7,359 bases of DNA, taken from positions 1-7,359 of the forward strand of contig ONXE01000103.1 in the NCBI GenBank assembly GCA_900321775.1. Direction: 5' to 3'. Origin of the DNA: an uncultured Bacteroidales bacterium. Its GTDB lineage: Bacteria > Bacteroidota > Bacteroidia > Bacteroidales > Paludibacteraceae. Below, piece after piece: positions 5,704 to 7,359 of the stretch. The translations under genes and the position numbers were made by a program. How positions within the stretch are numbered: position 1 is the stretch's first letter; the number at the start of each line of letters is the position of its first letter. Below the pieces are notes generated by a model. That model searched no databases and had not been told where the DNA came from. It saw only the letters and a program-made list of their open reading frames with translations.

Positions 5704-6622
5704 TGAGGAAATCTTTTGCGTTCATGCGTTTCTTGCCGGGCACCTGGAGGGATAGGATATCCAAATAACCGTCAGAGGCTTTCAGACAAAGCGGTGTGGG
5801 TTGCCCTGAAAGTTGCACCTCGAAGATCTTGGTGTTCTCGAACACATGGTCGCCTATGCGGAGGTTGGCCCACGCAGTGGGATACGGACTGAGGCCGCGG
5901 ACGAAGTTCTTCACTTCGCGGGCGGTGCGGGTGAGGTCTATCTCGCAGGTCTCTTTGAATATCTTGGGTGCGCCGAGAGCCTCGGCCGGAATCTGTTCCC
6001 TGGAAAGAACCTCGTTCTGCGACTTGGTGGGAACGGGTTGGCCGGTGTTCACCGAGTCGATGATGAGGTCCACAGTACGTGTAACCAGACCGGCTCCGAG
6101 CACCATCATGCGGTCGTGCACGGACCCCACATTCTCGTCTTCGCCGATGGGCATGTGCTCCTGCAAGATGAGGTCGCCGGTGTCAATCTCGTGCTTGAGG
6201 AAAAACGTGGTGACACCGGTCTCTTTGTCGCCGTTGATGACCGCCCAGTTGATTGGTGCGGCGCCGCGGTACTTGGGTAGCAGCGAGCCGTGGAGGTTGA
6301 AGGTGCCGAGGGCCGGCATGGTCCATACCACTTCGGGCAACATACGGAACGCTACAACGATAAAGAGGTCGGCCTTGCATGCCGCCAGCTGCTCGAGGAA
6401 CTCAGGCGCTTTCAGGCGTTCGGGCTGCAGGACAGGAAGGCCGACAGAGAGGGCGTAATCCTTGACTGCGGAAGTGATCATATGGTGCCCACGTCCGGCA
6501 GGTTTGTCGGGCATGGTCACTGCAGCCACTACGTTGTAGCCGCCTTCCACCAAGGCCTTGAAGGACTCCACCGCAAAGTCCGGCGTGCCCATAAACACGA
6601 TGCGTAAGTCTTGTTTGGTCAT
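5690..6622 (-). CDS. fmt: Methionyl-tRNA formyltransferase
   Basis: Fmt transfers a formyl group from 10-formyltetrahydrofolate to Met-tRNA of the initiator, allowing bacterial translation initiation. From the chosen ATG the product is 310 residues, the usual size. RIVFMGTPDFAV (7-18) opens the Rossmann-like domain. FNLHGSLLPKYRGAAPINW (108-126) is the family signature with catalytic Asn109 and His111, and Asp147 in EIDTGD completes the triad. The C-terminal tRNA-binding domain starts near residue 210 and includes GLSPYPTAW. I chose ATG at 6622 over an in-frame TTG at 6631. Its ATGA overlaps the nadK stop, and MTKQDLRIVFMGTP is a normal N-terminus. Coupling to the broken nadK could matter for its expression if the lesion is real. 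Confidence 0.96.
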   Translation of the reverse strand: MTKQDLRIVFMGTPDFAVESFKALVEGGYNVVAAVTMPDKPAGRGHHMITSAVKDYALSVGLPVLQPERLKAPEFLEQLAACKADLFIVVAFRMLPEVVWTMPALGTFNLHGSLLPKYRGAAPINWAVINGDKETGVTTFFLKHEIDTGDLILQEHMPIGEDENVGSVHDRMMVLGAGLVTRTVDLIIDSVNTGQPVPTKSQNEVLSREQIPAEALGAPKIFKETCEIDLTRTAREVKNFVRGLSPYPTAWANLRIGDHVFENTKIFEVQLSGQPTPLCLKASDGYLDILSLQVPGKKRMNAKDFLNGLH

Positions 6623-7359
6623 ATACCCCAACTTAGTTTGGTTTTCAGTGCATTAATGAATGAATGTCCGTCTATTCGGACCAGTTTGACGGAGAACGCA
6701 GCCTTCTCCACATGCAGGGTCACCTCCTCGGTGAGACGCTGCGAGCGGCCGTCGATGGAGATGAGGAAAGCGCCGGTTCGCGAGTGGACGCGCAGGTCCA
6801 GTTTCCAATCATCGGGAATGACCAGCGGCCGCACATTCAACGAGTGCGAGGCTACCGGCGAGAGCAGCAATACGCGGCTCTGCGGGACAGCGATAGGTCC
6901 GCCTAAGCCGTGGAACCGGTGGGCGTAGAGATAATCAGTCCGTCACCATAGTAGTTGTGCAGCGGTTCGCCGTTCTCCCCGTCGGGCAATGGACCGGCAT
7001 GGAGGATTGTTTCGACTGAAATCATCGAGGCCAGTTCCTGCTTGAGGATAGCCACCTCATTAAGCGCAAAGGGGTTGAGGATACGTTTGGCCGCATCGTC
7101 GGAGGTGGTTACTTCCAGCATCGACCGCTCCTCGATTGTGAAGTCACCGCTGATGAGTTTGAGCATAATTGGCTCCACTTCCTCGGTCTGCACATCGGCC
7201 AAGAAACCCAAATGCCCGCAGTTGATGCCGAGGATAGGGATGCCTTTTTCCGCCACCTGTATGGCCGTAGTGAGGAACGTACCGTCGCCGCCGATAGAGA
7301 GGGCGAAATGGATGTTCTCGTCCGTTTCGGGCGTGTAGAGAGGGTACTCTTCCCGCAAG
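6619..7359 (-). pseudogene. nadK: NAD kinase, 5' partial and interrupted by an inferred 13-base deletion
   Basis: NadK phosphorylates NAD to NADP. The N-terminal part of the visible gene (7358-6903, 151 residues) has the family motifs GGDG (23-26), INCGHLGFLADV (45-56), NE in ALNEVAIL (100-101), YYGDG and STPTGSTA ending at residue 151. It then meets TAG at 6905-6903. The remaining 94 residues continue in another frame from 6903 to the stop at 6619: GGPIAVPQSR, SPVASHSLNVRPLVIPDD, then LISIDGRSQ. Family members read TPTGSTAYSLSVGGPI here. TA then GGC remain, so the 13 bases that complete Tyr and encode Ser-Leu-Ser-Val are absent, shifting the frame. About 45 N-terminal residues lie beyond the right edge; TTG at 7358 is an internal codon. 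The enzyme is usually essential, so a sequence error is possible. If real, the product lacks its C-terminal third. It overlaps the fmt start by ATGA. Confidence 0.88.

Noticed and set aside
5796..6458. Long plus-strand open frame (220 residues) opposite fmt
   Set aside because: It is antisense to a well-supported fmt gene, its product is Ser/Arg-rich with no family motif, and it arises from fmt codon bias.
6623..6631. TTG start for fmt adding Met-Gly-Tyr
   Set aside because: The ATG at 6622 overlaps the nadK stop as ATGA and gives the normal Fmt N-terminus; a TTG start is unnecessary.
6895..6915. Programmed ribosomal frameshift in nadK
   Set aside because: A shift would restore the frame but not the missing Ser-Leu-Ser-Val codons, and no slippery heptamer is seen; a deletion explains all of it.

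Overview
The window looks like a piece of a chromosome from a member of the Bacteroidales (Prevotella/Bacteroides-like). The evidence is a secreted protein with tandem Ig-like modules and a C-terminal tail resembling a type IX secretion sorting domain, PdxJ with a TSN-GWD segment I associate with Bacteroidetes, a promoter fitting the Bacteroidetes consensus (TTG, then TAnnTTTG), and starts that mostly lack Shine-Dalgarno sequences.

Layout. Positions 1-1578 (+) hold the 3' part of a large secreted or surface protein. A short convergent gap (1579-1676) carries an A/C-rich, G-free tract and a hairpin terminator that suits the minus strand. Everything else is on the minus strand in two runs. The first, in transcription order, is nadK (cut by the right edge and broken internally), fmt (methionyl-tRNA formyltransferase) and an HD-domain phosphohydrolase. 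After a 230-base gap (4934-5163) with a four-copy 11-base tandem repeat and a good promoter comes the second run: pdxJ, exbB, exbD, a TonB/TolA-like protein and a DJ-1/PfpI-family protein, ending at the terminator.

How the genes work together. ExbB, ExbD and the TonB-like protein should form an inner-membrane proton-driven motor that energises outer-membrane transport or envelope maintenance. PdxJ makes pyridoxine 5'-phosphate and is joined to exbB by an ATGA overlap. NadK makes NADP and is joined to fmt by the same kind of overlap. Fmt formylates initiator Met-tRNA. The roles of the HD protein and the DJ-1 protein in these runs are not known from the sequence.

The strongest anomaly is in nadK. 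The conserved core TPTGSTA-YSLSV-GGPI is broken: the bases for YSLSV, except the first two, are missing (inferred 13-base deletion). This creates a stop codon and moves the rest of the gene to another frame. NAD kinase is usually essential, so this is either a sequence/assembly error or a real lesion. I found no convincing new defence or mobile system; most of the window is housekeeping DNA with a few unexplained short repeats.
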